Positions 55,601 to 64,000 of a DNA stretch of 64,000 nucleotides are shown one piece after another (the stretch's first letter is position 1; the number at the start of each line of letters is the position of its first letter). Under the pieces are notes generated by a model. The model had not been told where the DNA came from. It worked only from the letters and a program-made list of their open reading frames with translations, and searched no databases. Source of the stretch: Polycyclovorans sp. (lineage in GTDB: Bacteria; Pseudomonadota; Gammaproteobacteria; Nevskiales; Nevskiaceae); the NCBI GenBank assembly GCA_002706265.1, contig PAKU01000009.1:1-64000 (forward strand), read 5' to 3'. A program made the translations under genes and the position numbers.

Positions 55601-56485
55601 GCGCGCGAGGCCTTCGCGGCGCTGGCCGATCAGCAAGATCCCGGTCTTTCGGTGCGCCACAGCATGGATGCGCTTCCACCACGCGGCACGCCGCACGCCG
55701 CGCAGCGGCCCAAGGTCGCCATCCTTCGCGAGCAGGGCGTCAACAGCCAGGCTGAAATGGCCTGGGCCTTCGATCAGGCCGGATTCGAGACGGTAGACGT
55801 GCACATGACCGACGTGCTCGAAGGCCGCGTGCAGCTTATGGACTTTGCCGGGCTGGTGGCCTGCGGCGGCTTTTCCTACGGCGACGTGCTGGGCGCCGGG
55901 CAGGGCTGGGCGCGCACCATCGAGTTCAACGCGCGCGCCCAGACGGCGTTTGCCGGGTTCCTTGCGCACCCCGAACGCTTTGCGCTGGGCATCTGCAACG
56001 GCTGCCAGATGTTGGCCGCCTTGAAAGACCTGGTGCCGGGCGCCGAGCACTGGCCCGCATTTCGCCGCAACCGCTCCGAGCAGTTCGAGGCACGGTGGAC
56101 CATGGTGGAAATTCCCGAGTCGCGGTCGCTGTTCATGGCCGGCATGGCCGGGTCAAGGCTCCCGATTGCCGTCGCCCACGGCGAAGGCCGCGCGGTGTTT
56201 GATCACGCCCGCCACCTCGCGGCCGCACAGGCCGGCGGGCAGGTGGCGCTGCGCTTCATCAGCCGTCACGGCGCGGTCGCCAGCCGCTACCCCGACAACC
56301 CCAACGGCTCGCCCGAAGGCATCACCGGCGTCTGCAATGCCGATGGCCGGGTCACGATCCTCATGCCGCACCCCGAACGCACCGTGGCCGGTACCACCGG
56401 CTCGTGGTGGCCGGAAGCCGTGCGCGGCAACTCGGTGACGCCCTGGGCGCAGATGTTCAGGAATGCACGGCGCTGGGTGGGGTAG
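52643..56485 (+). CDS. purL: Phosphoribosylformylglycinamidine synthase
   Basis: The 1280-residue enzyme performs the fourth step of purine synthesis. It has the large-type PurL arrangement: an N-terminal PurS-like domain, a linker with [14 protein letters not shown], and AIRS-type synthetase halves ([36 protein letters not shown], cited in part, and GKDSLSMK). A C-terminal glutaminase domain (about 1020-1280) has the nucleophile Cys in GICNGCQML and His-Pro-Glu in MPHPER. The ATG at 52643 gives the family length. Confidence 0.95.
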   Translation: MSSLPVTPSVTLIPGACWTSAFRLRRLATALGCAPEALRIQDFYLIDGEADADRLAALVGAQGLNWQTATTRLFIVPRIGTVSPWSSKATDIARVCGLDGVRRIEHGRVLLIDGPAPAAAALKAAYDPMMESVLHDEAALAQVFDAQPRRALRSVDVLGGGRDALSAANADWGLALSSDEIDYLTEYAQQARRNLTDAELMMFAQVNSEHCRHKIFNAEFTVDGQTQPHSLFDMIRLTFKATPEGVLSAYKDNAAVMAGPAAMRWFPEADRVWRGHEEPVHILMKVETHNHPTGISPDPGAATGSGGEIRDEAATGRGGKPKAGLAAFNTANLRIPGFEQPWEAPLSRPTRMASALSIMLEAPIGAAAYNNEFGRPCLNGYFRTLEQVMPDGRNRGYHKPIMIAGGYGSVRDGHVDKLPVVEGALLLVLGGPAMLIGLGGGAASSMATGSSTEALDFASVQRANPELERRCQEVVDACWQLGDANPIVSVHDVGAGGVSNALPELVHADGRGGHFRLRDIQSADPALSPMEIWCNESQERYVLAIRPEGLAVIEAACARERCPMAVVGTATAAPRLIVDDAGSQPHPVDMPMEVLLGKPPRMRRSTSRAAAVTRKLPRVALDEAITRVLRLPAVASKEFLITIGDRTVGGLSVRDQMVGPWQVPVADCAVTATGFTATTGEAMAMGERPALALLDAAASGRMAVAESITNIAAAKIATLSDVRLSANWMAACGQGDEDARLFDAVRAVGEQLCPALGLCIPVGKDSLSMKSQWRDDAGAEQVQTAPVSLVVTAFAPVADVRRSLTPQLSPDPDTRLLLVDLGNSRNRLGGSALAQVYGELGEVAPDLDQPAQLKAAWNLVQRWNDGRLLAYHDRSDGGLLVTLLEMAFAGHCGLRIDLPEGDLIGQLFAEELGMVVQVHKRDADAFATDGLAAGLTIQTLGAPSADDQIRLLMDGAQRYAASRVHLHQTWAETSYRIAALRDDPECAREAFAALADQQDPGLSVRHSMDALPPRGTPHAAQRPKVAILREQGVNSQAEMAWAFDQAGFETVDVHMTDVLEGRVQLMDFAGLVACGGFSYGDVLGAGQGWARTIEFNARAQTAFAGFLAHPERFALGICNGCQMLAALKDLVPGAEHWPAFRRNRSEQFEARWTMVEIPESRSLFMAGMAGSRLPIAVAHGEGRAVFDHARHLAAAQAGGQVALRFISRHGAVASRYPDNPNGSPEGITGVCNADGRVTILMPHPERTVAGTTGSWWPEAVRGNSVTPWAQMFRNARRWVG

Positions 56486-56556
56486 GCAGATGTGGGTTGT
56501 CAGGGATCGGCAGAGAATCGATACTGCCAATTACATGTAATGAAGGGGATGCCCCC

Positions 56557-56769
56557 ATGTTGTCGCCAAATGCCGAACGCGTGAGACGCCGTCGCGATGT
56601 ACTGCGGGCTCTGGGTCTGCGCCCGGTGCAGATCTGGGTGCCAGACACGCGCCGCAAGGGCTTTGCTGAAGAATGTCGGCGACAGTCACGCCTTTTGCGC
56701 CATGACGCCCACGACGCCGACGTGACGCAGTGGATTGAGGATGCTGGCGACACAACGGGCTGGCAGTGA
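56557..56769 (+). CDS. Antitoxin, DUF3018/MazE-like
   Basis: The 70-residue protein has ERVRRRRDVLRALGLRPVQIW, VPDTRRKGFAEECRRQSRLL and a short acidic C-terminus WIEDAGD, matching DUF3018 antitoxin proteins found with MazF toxins. The AAGGGGA site precedes the ATG at 56557. Its stop overlaps the GTG start of the toxin gene, the coupling usual for such pairs. Confidence 0.85.
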   Translation: MLSPNAERVRRRRDVLRALGLRPVQIWVPDTRRKGFAEECRRQSRLLRHDAHDADVTQWIEDAGDTTGWQ

Positions 56770-57089
56770 ATCGGGGTGATTTGGTGACCGTGGCGCTCCC
56801 GGGCGACTACGGCAAGCCAAGACCGGCCTTGGTCATCCAGTCGGACTTGTTTGACGAGCATCCGTCAGTGGCCGTCCTTCCCGTCACCAGCGAACTGCGC
56901 GATGCGCCATTGTTCAGGATTGCCCTCCAGCCGGACGCTAAAAACGGCCTGCGCAAGCCCTCGCAAGTCATGGTCGACAAACCTCACACCGTGGCGCGGG
57001 AACGATTGGGCCCGGTATTCGGGCGACTTGATGACATGACTTTACTGACGGTGAATCGTGCGTTGGCGCTATTCGTGGGCTTGGCCTGA
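56766..57089 (+). CDS. MazF/PemK-family toxin endoribonuclease
   Basis: The 107-residue protein fits the MazF fold: RGDLVTVALPGDYGKPRPALVIQSD, then VAVLPVTSE and KPSQVMVDKPHTVARERLG, ending in a helix. These toxins cut mRNA at short motifs and are neutralised by their antitoxin. The GTG overlaps the antitoxin stop. The pair lies between purL and the convergent gspF. Confidence 0.88.
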   Translation: MNRGDLVTVALPGDYGKPRPALVIQSDLFDEHPSVAVLPVTSELRDAPLFRIALQPDAKNGLRKPSQVMVDKPHTVARERLGPVFGRLDDMTLLTVNRALALFVGLA

Positions 57090-57102
57090 GGGCAGGCGCT
57101 GT

Positions 57103-58320
57103 TCACTGCACCAACTGGTTGAGATCAAAGATCGGCAGCAGAATCGCGAGCACGATGGTCAGCACCACCCCGCCCATGGTGAGAATCAGCACCGGTTCGA
57201 ACACGCCCATGAGGCCGGCCACCAGGGTTTCGACCTCGCGCTCCTGATTGTCGGCGGCGCGCTCCAGCATGTCGTCGAGCTTGCCGCTGGCTTCGCCGCT
57301 GCCGATCAGGTGCACGCTGATCGGTGGAAACAGCTTGCTCTGGCCCAGCGCGCGCGACAGCGAGGCGCCCTCCCGCACCCTGACCGCCGCCTGTTCGATG
57401 GCCTCGCGCATCGGCAGGTTGGTGACCACCTGGGTGCCGATCTGCATGGCGTCCAGAATCGGCACGCCGCTGCCGAACAGGATGCCGAGGGTGCGGGTGA
57501 AGCGGCCGGTGTTGGCGCCGCGGATCAGCCGGCCGATCAGCGGCAGTCGCAGCACATTGCGGTGCACTCGCCGCTTGAAGGCATCCTTGCGCATCATCCA
57601 TGAGAAGGCGGCGCCGCCAAGGCCCATCAGAATCAGCATCAGCACGCCGTAGGCCTTGAGAAAGTCGGAGGTGGCGATCAGCCCGATGGTGAGGGCGGGC
57701 AGTTCGGTGTCGATGCTGTCGAACACGTCGACCACCTGCGGCACCACGAAGGTCAGCAACAGCACCACGACGGCGATGGCAACGATGGTGAGAATCACCG
57801 GGTAAACCGCCGCGAGCATGATCTTCTGCTGCATGGCCTGTCGCTTTTCGACGTAGTCGGCCAGCCGGTCGAGAATGTGGTCGAGCTTGCCGGAGGACTC
57901 GCCGGCCTGAACCGTGGCGCGGAACAGCGGCGGAAAGGCGCTGGGAAACTGGTTCAGCGCCGTCGCCAGCGGGTTGCCCTCGATCACGCTGGCCCGCACG
58001 CCCAGCGCGAGGCGCTGCACATGCTTGCGCTCACTCTGCTCGGCGACCGCGGTCAGCGATTCGTCCAGCGGCAGGCCGGAACGGGCCAGGGTGGCCAATT
58101 GGCGGGTGAACAGCGCCAGCTCGGTGCTGGACAGCGAGCCGCCGCGGCGTTTGATGGAAAAACCGGCCGCGCTGCGGCGTTCGGCAACCTCGTGTACGTC
58201 CAGCGGCATCAGGCCCTGATCGCGCAACTGGCTGCGCGCCTGACGCGGCGTGTCGCCTTCGATCAGCCCCTTGCGGTTGCGGCCGCGCGCATCCAGCGCG
58301 GTGTATTCGTAAGCCGGCAT
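57103..58320 (-). CDS. gspF: Type II secretion inner-membrane protein GspF
   Basis: The 405-residue protein opens with AYEYTALDARGRNRKGLIEG and has duplicated GspF domains (about 70-190, 270-395) with SGLPLDESL, SGVPILDAM and PPLFRATVQAGESSGKLD, seen twice in variant form. Three membrane helices are predicted. It links the ATPase to the pseudopilus. Last of the gspCDEF run. Confidence 0.93.
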   Translation of the reverse strand: MPAYEYTALDARGRNRKGLIEGDTPRQARSQLRDQGLMPLDVHEVAERRSAAGFSIKRRGGSLSSTELALFTRQLATLARSGLPLDESLTAVAEQSERKHVQRLALGVRASVIEGNPLATALNQFPSAFPPLFRATVQAGESSGKLDHILDRLADYVEKRQAMQQKIMLAAVYPVILTIVAIAVVVLLLTFVVPQVVDVFDSIDTELPALTIGLIATSDFLKAYGVLMLILMGLGGAAFSWMMRKDAFKRRVHRNVLRLPLIGRLIRGANTGRFTRTLGILFGSGVPILDAMQIGTQVVTNLPMREAIEQAAVRVREGASLSRALGQSKLFPPISVHLIGSGEASGKLDDMLERAADNQEREVETLVAGLMGVFEPVLILTMGGVVLTIVLAILLPIFDLNQLVQ

Positions 58321-58352
58321 CGGTCAGGCCCGGCGTGCGGCGTAGGCGCGGG

Positions 58353-59852
58353 TCATGCCTCGATCGTCACGCGCAGCACTTCTTTCAGGGTGGTCTGGCC
58401 GGCGATGACCTTGGCGCGGCCTGAATCGAGAATGCCGGCGTTGCGGGTGCGGGCGTAGGTTTCGAGCTTTTGCTCGCTGGCCTCGTCGTGAATCATGGTT
58501 TCGAGTGTGCGATCGAGGCCGATGAGCTCGTGAATGCCGCTGCGGCCGCTGAAGCCGGTGTGCCGGCACTGCGGGCAGCCGTCCGGTTTGTACAGCGTCA
58601 GCGGCAGGTCGGGCGCCACGGCGAGCTGCTCTTTCTCGACGATGCTGGCCTCGTAGGGCGTCTTGCAGGCAGGGCACAGGGTGCGCACCAGGCGCTGTGC
58701 CATCAGGCCGATCAGCGATGCGCTGAGCTGGTAGGGCTCCACGCCCATGTCACGCAGCCGGGTAATGGCGCCCACGGCGGTGTTGGTGTGCAGGGTCGAG
58801 AGCACCAGGTGGCCGGTCTGGCTGGCCTGCACGGCGATTTCGGCGGTCTCCAGGTCGCGGATTTCACCGACCATCACCACGTCGGGGTCTTGACGAAGAA
58901 TGGCGCGCAGGCCCCGGGCAAAGGTCATGTCCACCTTGGCGTTGACCTGTGTCTGGCCAATGCCGTCGATGTTGTATTCGATGGGGTCTTCCACCGTCAT
59001 GATGTTGCGGCTGCGGTCGTTCAGGGCCGACAGCGCCGAATACAGCGTGGTGGTCTTGCCCGAGCCGGTGGGGCCGGTGACCAGCAGAATGCCGTAGGGC
59101 CGCTCGATCAGTTTGGTGAGCAGCGCGGCCTGCTCGGGCAGCATGCCCAGCTGGGCGATGTCGAGCCGTTCGGCCTGCTTGTCGAGAATACGCATCACCA
59201 CACGTTCGCTGTTGGCGCCGGTGGGAATGGTGGAAACGCGCACGTCGACCTTGCGGCCGCCGAAGCCGCGCGAGATGCGGCCGTCTTGCGGCAGGCGCTT
59301 TTCGGCGATGTCGAGCTTGGCCATCACCTTGATGCGTGACACCAGCCGCGGCCCCAGCGCGCGCGGCGGCGCCATCACCTCGCGCAGCACGCCGTCGACG
59401 CGGAAGCGGATCTGCAGCCGGGTTTCGAAGCTTTCGATGTGGATGTCAGAGGCGTTTTCCTTGATCGCCTCGATCAGCAGACCGTTGATGAACTTGATCA
59501 CCGGCGCGTCGTCGCTGGACTCGAGCAGGTCCTGGTTGTCCTGCAGGGCGTGGGCCAGCGCGTCGAGGTCTTCGGCGTCGTCCATGCCGTTGATCAACGC
59601 GGCGCTGGCAGCCGTCTGGCCCTCATAGGTTTTTTGCAGCAGCGCGTCGAACTCCAGCGCGGGCACCGGCCTGAGCTTGACCGGCTGGCCGACGAAGCGG
59701 CGGGTCTCCTGCACGGCGTCGATGGACGCGCCCTCACGCACACACAGCTGCACGCGCCCGTCGACCCAGGCATTGACGATGACGCCGTGGCGACGCGCGA
59801 AGGCGAAGCTGGGACGCGGCAGCGGCTGACCGTCGGGGGTGTTGACGCTCAT
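58353..59852 (-). CDS. gspE: Type II secretion ATPase GspE
   Basis: The 499-residue ATPase has an N-terminal domain, Walker A GPTGSGKTTTLYSAL (about 265), the Asp box, Walker B in QDPDVVMVGEIRD, and the His box in TGHLVLSTLHTN. The zinc-binding CPACK ... CPQC pair of CxxC motifs (about 405-440) is characteristic. It powers pseudopilus assembly. Its start overlaps gspD. Confidence 0.95.
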   Translation of the reverse strand: MSVNTPDGQPLPRPSFAFARRHGVIVNAWVDGRVQLCVREGASIDAVQETRRFVGQPVKLRPVPALEFDALLQKTYEGQTAASAALINGMDDAEDLDALAHALQDNQDLLESSDDAPVIKFINGLLIEAIKENASDIHIESFETRLQIRFRVDGVLREVMAPPRALGPRLVSRIKVMAKLDIAEKRLPQDGRISRGFGGRKVDVRVSTIPTGANSERVVMRILDKQAERLDIAQLGMLPEQAALLTKLIERPYGILLVTGPTGSGKTTTLYSALSALNDRSRNIMTVEDPIEYNIDGIGQTQVNAKVDMTFARGLRAILRQDPDVVMVGEIRDLETAEIAVQASQTGHLVLSTLHTNTAVGAITRLRDMGVEPYQLSASLIGLMAQRLVRTLCPACKTPYEASIVEKEQLAVAPDLPLTLYKPDGCPQCRHTGFSGRSGIHELIGLDRTLETMIHDEASEQKLETYARTRNAGILDSGRAKVIAGQTTLKEVLRVTIEA

Positions 59853-61930
59853 GGGCTCGGCGTGGGCGCAGGGGACGGCGGCACGGGTCGCAGCGGCACC
59901 GGCGTGGGAATCGGTTGCGGGTCGCCCGTGCCCCGGGCTTTGGTGCGGGCGTCGCCGCGGTCATTGGCCGAAGGCGGGGGTTTGATGGCGCCGTACTCTT
60001 CAAAGGGCAGCATCACCGCCGAGCGGCCGCCAACCAGCGGAATGCTGGTGGCCGAGGACTCCAGCTGCGCCTCGCGCATGTTGTCGTACTTGAGGCGCGT
60101 GTAGTAATCGCCCTGGGCCTGGTTGCGCAGAATGCTGGGGCGGATGAACACCATCAGGTTGCGCTTGACCTTTTCCACCGAGCGGAACTTGAACAGATTG
60201 CCCAGCAGCGGAATCGAGCCCAGTATCGGCACGCGGCGCTGGGTGTCGGTGACGCTGTCGTCGATCAGGCCGCCGATGACCAGAATCTGGCCGTTCTCGA
60301 CCGCCACCGTGTTGGTCAGGGTGCGCTTGTTGGTGATCAGGTTGGCGCCGCCGGCCGAGCCGCTGGCCAGGCTGGAGACCTCAAGATCGAGCACCAGCTT
60401 GATCGCGTCGCCCTCGTTGATCTGCGGGGTGACCCCCAGGGTCAGGCCCACGTCGCGGCGTTCGATGGTCTGGAACGGGTTGACCGCGCCGCCGACGCCC
60501 GCGCCGACCCCGGTGTTGCTGAACGAGCCGGTGAGAAACGGAACTTCCTGCCCGGCCGAGAAACTGGCCTCCTGATTGTCCAGCGTGACCAGGGTGGGCG
60601 TGGAAAGAATGTTGGTGTCGCCGTCGCCCTGCAGGGCCTTGACCAACAACCCGAAGGTCGTGGCGCTGCCGGCGCGGCCGATGGCCACGTTCAGGCCCTG
60701 TCCCAGCAGGCCCAGCGCTGCCGTGGGATCCACATTGCCGCTGGCCGCGGCGGCCTGTAGGCCTTGCAGCGTGGACGAATCGAGAATGCCGGCCGCCGCC
60801 ACGCGGTCATTGTTGAACACCGCCCAATCGACGCCAAGCTGGCTGGACTGGTCGCTGCTGACCTCGGCGATGATGGCCTCGACCAGTACCTGCGCGCGCT
60901 GGATGTCGAGCTGCGCGATCACGTCACGCACCTGGCGCATGATCTTCGGCGGCGCGGTGACGATCATGGCGTTGGTGTCGGGGTCGGCCAGCACCCGCAC
61001 GGCCGGGTTGGCCCCGGCGCGCCGCGCGCCGCCGCCTTCGCCGCCGCCCTTGGCAGTGGCGGCTTCGGCTTCGCTGACCTGCTCGGCATACCCTTCGAGG
61101 ATGGGCGCCAGATTTTCGGCGCTGGCATGACGCAGATAGATGACCTGGGTCGCGCCATCGCCCTTCAACTCGATGTCGAGCGTGCGGATGATGTCGAGAA
61201 ATTTCTGCCGCTCGGACTTGTCACCGCCAATCAGAATGCTGTTGGAGCGCTCGTCGGCGATCAGGGTCGCGGGGAGTGAGGCGCCTTCCTGCTGTCCGCC
61301 CTGATTCAGGCCGGTGAGGATGCGGACCACTTCACTGGCGGCGGCATATTCGAGGCGCACGGTTTGAATTTCGCGATCGCCCGCCTGGTCCATGCGGCGG
61401 ATAATGGCGTCGAGGCGCGAAACGTTGCCGGCACGATCGGCGATGATCAGCATGTTTGACGGCGCGTAGGCCGCCAGATGCCCCCACTGCGGCACCAGCG
61501 GGCGCAGGATGGGGACCAGCTGCGCGGCCGAGACGTTCTGCAACGAGTAGACGTGCGTGACAATCTCGTCCGGGGCCACGCCGCTGCGCGCCGCCAGGGT
61601 GCCGCCGTCTTGCCGGGCATTGGTCTCGGGCACGATCTTGTAGGCCTCACCGGTCTTCAACACGGCAAAGCCCTGCACCTGCAAGGTGGCCAGAAAGGTT
61701 TCATACACCCCTTCCTCGGTCATCGGCTGGCTGGAGATCACGGTGACCTTGCCGCGCACGCGCGGGTCAACGATGAAGTTGCGGCCGGTGACCTCGCTGA
61801 CCGTGGCGATCAGGGTGCTGATGTCGGCCTCTTTGAGGTTGAGGGTGACATTGGCCGAGGCGGGCGCGAGCATCAGTGCGCCGGCGGTCAGGCCCAGCCA
61901 GGAAAGGAATCGCCGATGGATCATGAGCAT
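59849..61930 (-). CDS. gspD: Type II secretion secretin GspD
   Basis: The 693-residue outer-membrane secretin has a signal peptide (about 1-27). The N0 domain contains LNLKEADISTLIATVSEVTG, and N1-N3 KH-like repeats run about 100-350 with an Ala/Gly-rich insert near 295. The secretin core (about 385-620) carries VPFLTGSFSNTGV and VGLTLGVTPQIN. The C-terminus is Pro-rich. The ATG shares its first base with the gspC stop. Confidence 0.95.
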   Translation of the reverse strand: MLMIHRRFLSWLGLTAGALMLAPASANVTLNLKEADISTLIATVSEVTGRNFIVDPRVRGKVTVISSQPMTEEGVYETFLATLQVQGFAVLKTGEAYKIVPETNARQDGGTLAARSGVAPDEIVTHVYSLQNVSAAQLVPILRPLVPQWGHLAAYAPSNMLIIADRAGNVSRLDAIIRRMDQAGDREIQTVRLEYAAASEVVRILTGLNQGGQQEGASLPATLIADERSNSILIGGDKSERQKFLDIIRTLDIELKGDGATQVIYLRHASAENLAPILEGYAEQVSEAEAATAKGGGEGGGARRAGANPAVRVLADPDTNAMIVTAPPKIMRQVRDVIAQLDIQRAQVLVEAIIAEVSSDQSSQLGVDWAVFNNDRVAAAGILDSSTLQGLQAAAASGNVDPTAALGLLGQGLNVAIGRAGSATTFGLLVKALQGDGDTNILSTPTLVTLDNQEASFSAGQEVPFLTGSFSNTGVGAGVGGAVNPFQTIERRDVGLTLGVTPQINEGDAIKLVLDLEVSSLASGSAGGANLITNKRTLTNTVAVENGQILVIGGLIDDSVTDTQRRVPILGSIPLLGNLFKFRSVEKVKRNLMVFIRPSILRNQAQGDYYTRLKYDNMREAQLESSATSIPLVGGRSAVMLPFEEYGAIKPPPSANDRGDARTKARGTGDPQPIPTPVPLRPVPPSPAPTPSP

Positions 61931-62817
61931 CAGTTGAGGGAGATCGTCACATTCTGTGTATGGCCGCTGCGCTCGATGGTGAGCGACACGCTACTGGCGG
62001 TCGAGAGGTCGGTGAGCATTTGCAGCGCTTTGCTGGCGTCGTTCAGCTCGGTGCCGTTGATGGCCTTCACCAGGTCACCCGGCTTGAGCCCTGCCGCATT
62101 GAACAACGCGCGGTCACGGCCCGGATAGATGCGGTAGCCCTGCATGTTGCCGCCCGGGGCGGAGGGCTGCACACGAAGATAGGTGCCCGCTTGCGTGGGG
62201 TCCTGCAGAATCTGGTCACGCACCGAGGACAGCTGCGGCAACACCACCGCGTCGCCCAGGTCGGGGCGTGCGTCCGGGGCGGCGGCGACGGTGGTGGCCG
62301 GCGCGTCTTTCTCCAACCGCAGCGTTTCCGGGCGACCCTGGCGCATGAGGATGACCCGGTCGGCAAAAATCTTGTCGAGGGTCACGCCGCGCACCACTTC
62401 CATGCCCACCGAGAACGGCGCCTCGTTGTCGCCGCCGGTGTTGATCAGGGCACGCGAGCCTTCGGGCGTATTGCCGAAGAGCAGGCCAATGAGCTTGAGG
62501 TTGAGCGTGGTTTCGGGGGCATCGGCCACGGCCTGGGCCTGGGCATTGGCCTCTGCCGTGCCGAACAGTTTGGCGCTGGCAATGGCGGCCAGATCAACCT
62601 GGGTCGATTGCGCGCCGCGCTCGCCGCTGGCGCTGACGCGCGGCGGCTGCCACACCGACCCGCGGCCCACGGCGTGCCAGAACAGGCCGGCCAATTGCCA
62701 GCCGATCAGTAGGGCGAGCAGCAGGATGCTGCCGGGAACCAGCAGGCGCTGGGCCCGCGGCCAGGCGGCAGACAGCTGCCTCGGCAGGGTCAGCGAGAGG
62801 GATTGGAGCGACGACAT
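61930..62817 (-). CDS. gspC: Type II secretion protein GspC
   Basis: The 295-residue protein has a short cytoplasmic tail, one membrane helix (about 26-48; LLVPGSILLLALLIGW), the homology region (about 75-175; LKLIGLLFGNTPEGSRALI) and a C-terminal PDZ domain (about 205-295; FNAAGLKPGDLVKAINGTEL). It joins the inner platform to GspD. The ATG at 62817 fits; the frame extends upstream without need. Confidence 0.9.
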   Translation of the reverse strand: MSSLQSLSLTLPRQLSAAWPRAQRLLVPGSILLLALLIGWQLAGLFWHAVGRGSVWQPPRVSASGERGAQSTQVDLAAIASAKLFGTAEANAQAQAVADAPETTLNLKLIGLLFGNTPEGSRALINTGGDNEAPFSVGMEVVRGVTLDKIFADRVILMRQGRPETLRLEKDAPATTVAAAPDARPDLGDAVVLPQLSSVRDQILQDPTQAGTYLRVQPSAPGGNMQGYRIYPGRDRALFNAAGLKPGDLVKAINGTELNDASKALQMLTDLSTASSVSLTIERSGHTQNVTISLN

Positions 62818-63103
62818 CGCGCGATCATACCTTGCGACTCCGTCCAAGCTGATGTCACGGCGCCGGCCCGCGTGGGTGATAGGGTGAGGATGCGCGATCG
62901 GGCCGGGGCGCGAACCCTGCCAGATCACGTAGGTCTATTCCATTCGGGGCTGCGGATGTGCCAGTCGGGCCCTCGACGCCGGCCCGTCTGGCCGGCGGCA
63001 TCCGGACATTATCTAAGGAGAATTGTCTGGCGTTTCAGCGGCTGATCACGACCCTGTGTCGGGTTGTGATTGAATTGTCGGACTGCGCGCTAATATTGAA
63101 GCC

Positions 63104-63448
63104 ATGAGTCAGAAGCACACATTCCGCCCCATCGATAGCACCCCAGCCGGCAATGACGACGGCCTGGCCCTGCAGGACGCCAAGCCCAAACTCAAGCCGC
63201 CTCCTCAATACAAGGTGATCGTCGTCAACGACGATTACACCCCCATGGAGTTTGTGGTCCAGGTTTTGCAACAGTTCTTTCAACACACCCGAGAACAGGC
63301 GGTGCAGATCATGTTGCATGTTCATACCCAGGGTCGTGGCGTGGCCGGCATCTTTCCGGCCGAGATCGCCGAGACCAAGACCGCACAGGTGAATGCGTTC
63401 GCGCGCAAGCACCAACACCCGCTACTCACCGTAATGGAGAAGGCCTGA
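63104..63448 (+). CDS. clpS: ATP-dependent Clp protease adaptor ClpS
   Basis: The 114-residue adaptor delivers N-degron substrates to ClpAP. It has [46 protein letters not shown] and the terminal [11 protein letters not shown]. An unstructured N-terminus (1-35) is typical. The stop overlaps the clpA ATG (TGATG). Confidence 0.95.
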   Translation: MSQKHTFRPIDSTPAGNDDGLALQDAKPKLKPPPQYKVIVVNDDYTPMEFVVQVLQQFFQHTREQAVQIMLHVHTQGRGVAGIFPAEIAETKTAQVNAFARKHQHPLLTVMEKA

Positions 63449-64000
63449 TGCTATCCGATGACCTGCAAAAAGCCCTTGACGCGGCCTTTGTGGCTGCGCG
63501 TATGGAAGGGCACGACCTGCTGACGGTCGAGCACCTGCTGCTGGCACTGCTCTCCGACACGCAGATTTCCGAAGCCCTGACCGCCGTCGGCTGCGACATG
63601 GAGCGGCTTGAGGCCGACCTTCGCGAGTACATCAACACCCACCTGCAGCGCATGGGCGAACTGGAACGCCATGAAGTGCAGCCCACGCTGTCATTCCAGC
63701 GGGTGCTGCAGCGCGCGATCTATCACGTCCAGGCCTCGGGCAAGAAACAGGTGTCCACGCTCAACGTGCTGATCGCCCTGTTTGCCGAGAAAGACACCCA
63801 CGCGGTGTATCTGCTCGGCGAACAGGGCGTGTCGCGGCTCGACATCGTCAACTTCGTGTCGCACGGCATCGCCAAGAATGGCGCGGTGCCCGACAAGGCG
63901 CCCGACGCCAGCGAGGCGCGCGCCGATGGCGGGGGCGAAGACAAGGGCGATCAGCGCTCGGCCCTTGAGCAGTACGCGGTCAACCTCAACAAGCGCGCCG
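63448..64000 (+). CDS. clpA: ATP-dependent Clp protease ATPase ClpA (5' part)
   Basis: The first 184 codons are visible, running off the window end. They hold the N-domain pair of Clp repeats (LSDDLQKALDAAFVAARMEG, LLTVEHLLLALL; LSFQRVLQRAIYHVQASGKK, TLNVLIALFAEKDTHAVYLL) and the linker before the first AAA+ module. ClpA unfolds substrates for ClpP. Coupled to clpS. Confidence 0.95.
   Translation, partial: MLSDDLQKALDAAFVAARMEGHDLLTVEHLLLALLSDTQISEALTAVGCDMERLEADLREYINTHLQRMGELERHEVQPTLSFQRVLQRAIYHVQASGKKQVSTLNVLIALFAEKDTHAVYLLGEQGVSRLDIVNFVSHGIAKNGAVPDKAPDASEARADGGGEDKGDQRSALEQYAVNLNKRA

Overview
The window is high-GC, densely coded bacterial chromosome. Gene content and order (yicC near gmk-rpoZ-spoT-ridA-recG, dusB, purL, clpS-clpA, an FliL-to-FlhB flagellar block, type II secretion gspCDEF) point to a gammaproteobacterium. 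The DUF1302 outer-membrane protein, MMPL/RND exporter, epoxide hydrolase and citronellyl-CoA-dehydrogenase-like enzyme suggest a hydrocarbon/lipid-degrading lineage such as Nevskiales/Solimonadaceae. That placement is inference from gene content only.

Layout. 0.1-6.6 kb: an outer-membrane barrel, a LysR regulator, a very small LuxR-type protein, a large RND/MMPL exporter and an epoxide hydrolase. 6.6-12.0 kb: redoxin plus DsbD-like reductase, a DUF1499 lipoprotein with a DUF423 membrane protein, an exported glutathione peroxidase and dusB. 12.2-20.3 kb: a colinear train of eight genes. It holds a DUF1302 barrel, three tandem paralogous single-pass beta-repeat proteins, an Abi-alpha-like protein, a DUF445 membrane protein, a small membrane protein and a LolA-like lipoprotein. 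This is the best candidate here for an undescribed envelope system. 20.3-31.8 kb: acyl-CoA dehydrogenase, glutaminyl cyclase, a histone H1-like protein, yicC, a WYL regulator, an exported HIRAN protein, then gmk, rpoZ, spoT, ridA and recG. 32.1-37.1 kb: fliL-M-N-O-P-Q-R-flhB. 37.2-40.3 kb: alanine dehydrogenase, a DUF6492-like glycosyltransferase and an exported ATP-dependent DNA ligase.

40.4-42.65 kb is a decayed integron. The 5' end of an integron-integrase gene, broken by a stop and several frameshifts, lies on the plus strand. Divergent from it, on the minus strand, are two or three cassette genes with recognisable attC sites. Base composition falls in this stretch.

42.9-46.4 kb carries a GT-C membrane protein, a GtrA flippase and a GtrB-type glycosyltransferase. 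They sit directly upstream of the late flagellar cluster fliC-flaG-fliD-fliS-fliT-PilZ and a NarL-type response regulator. 51.5-57.1 kb: DUF1820, a metallo-beta-lactamase-fold hydrolase, purL and a MazEF-type toxin-antitoxin pair. 57.1-62.8 kb: gspC-D-E-F on the minus strand. 63.1 kb to the end: clpS and the 5' part of clpA, which runs off the window.

Two flagellar blocks and one partial type II secretion block imply that the remaining structural genes lie elsewhere in the genome. No rRNA, tRNA, CRISPR array or complete insertion sequence was seen.
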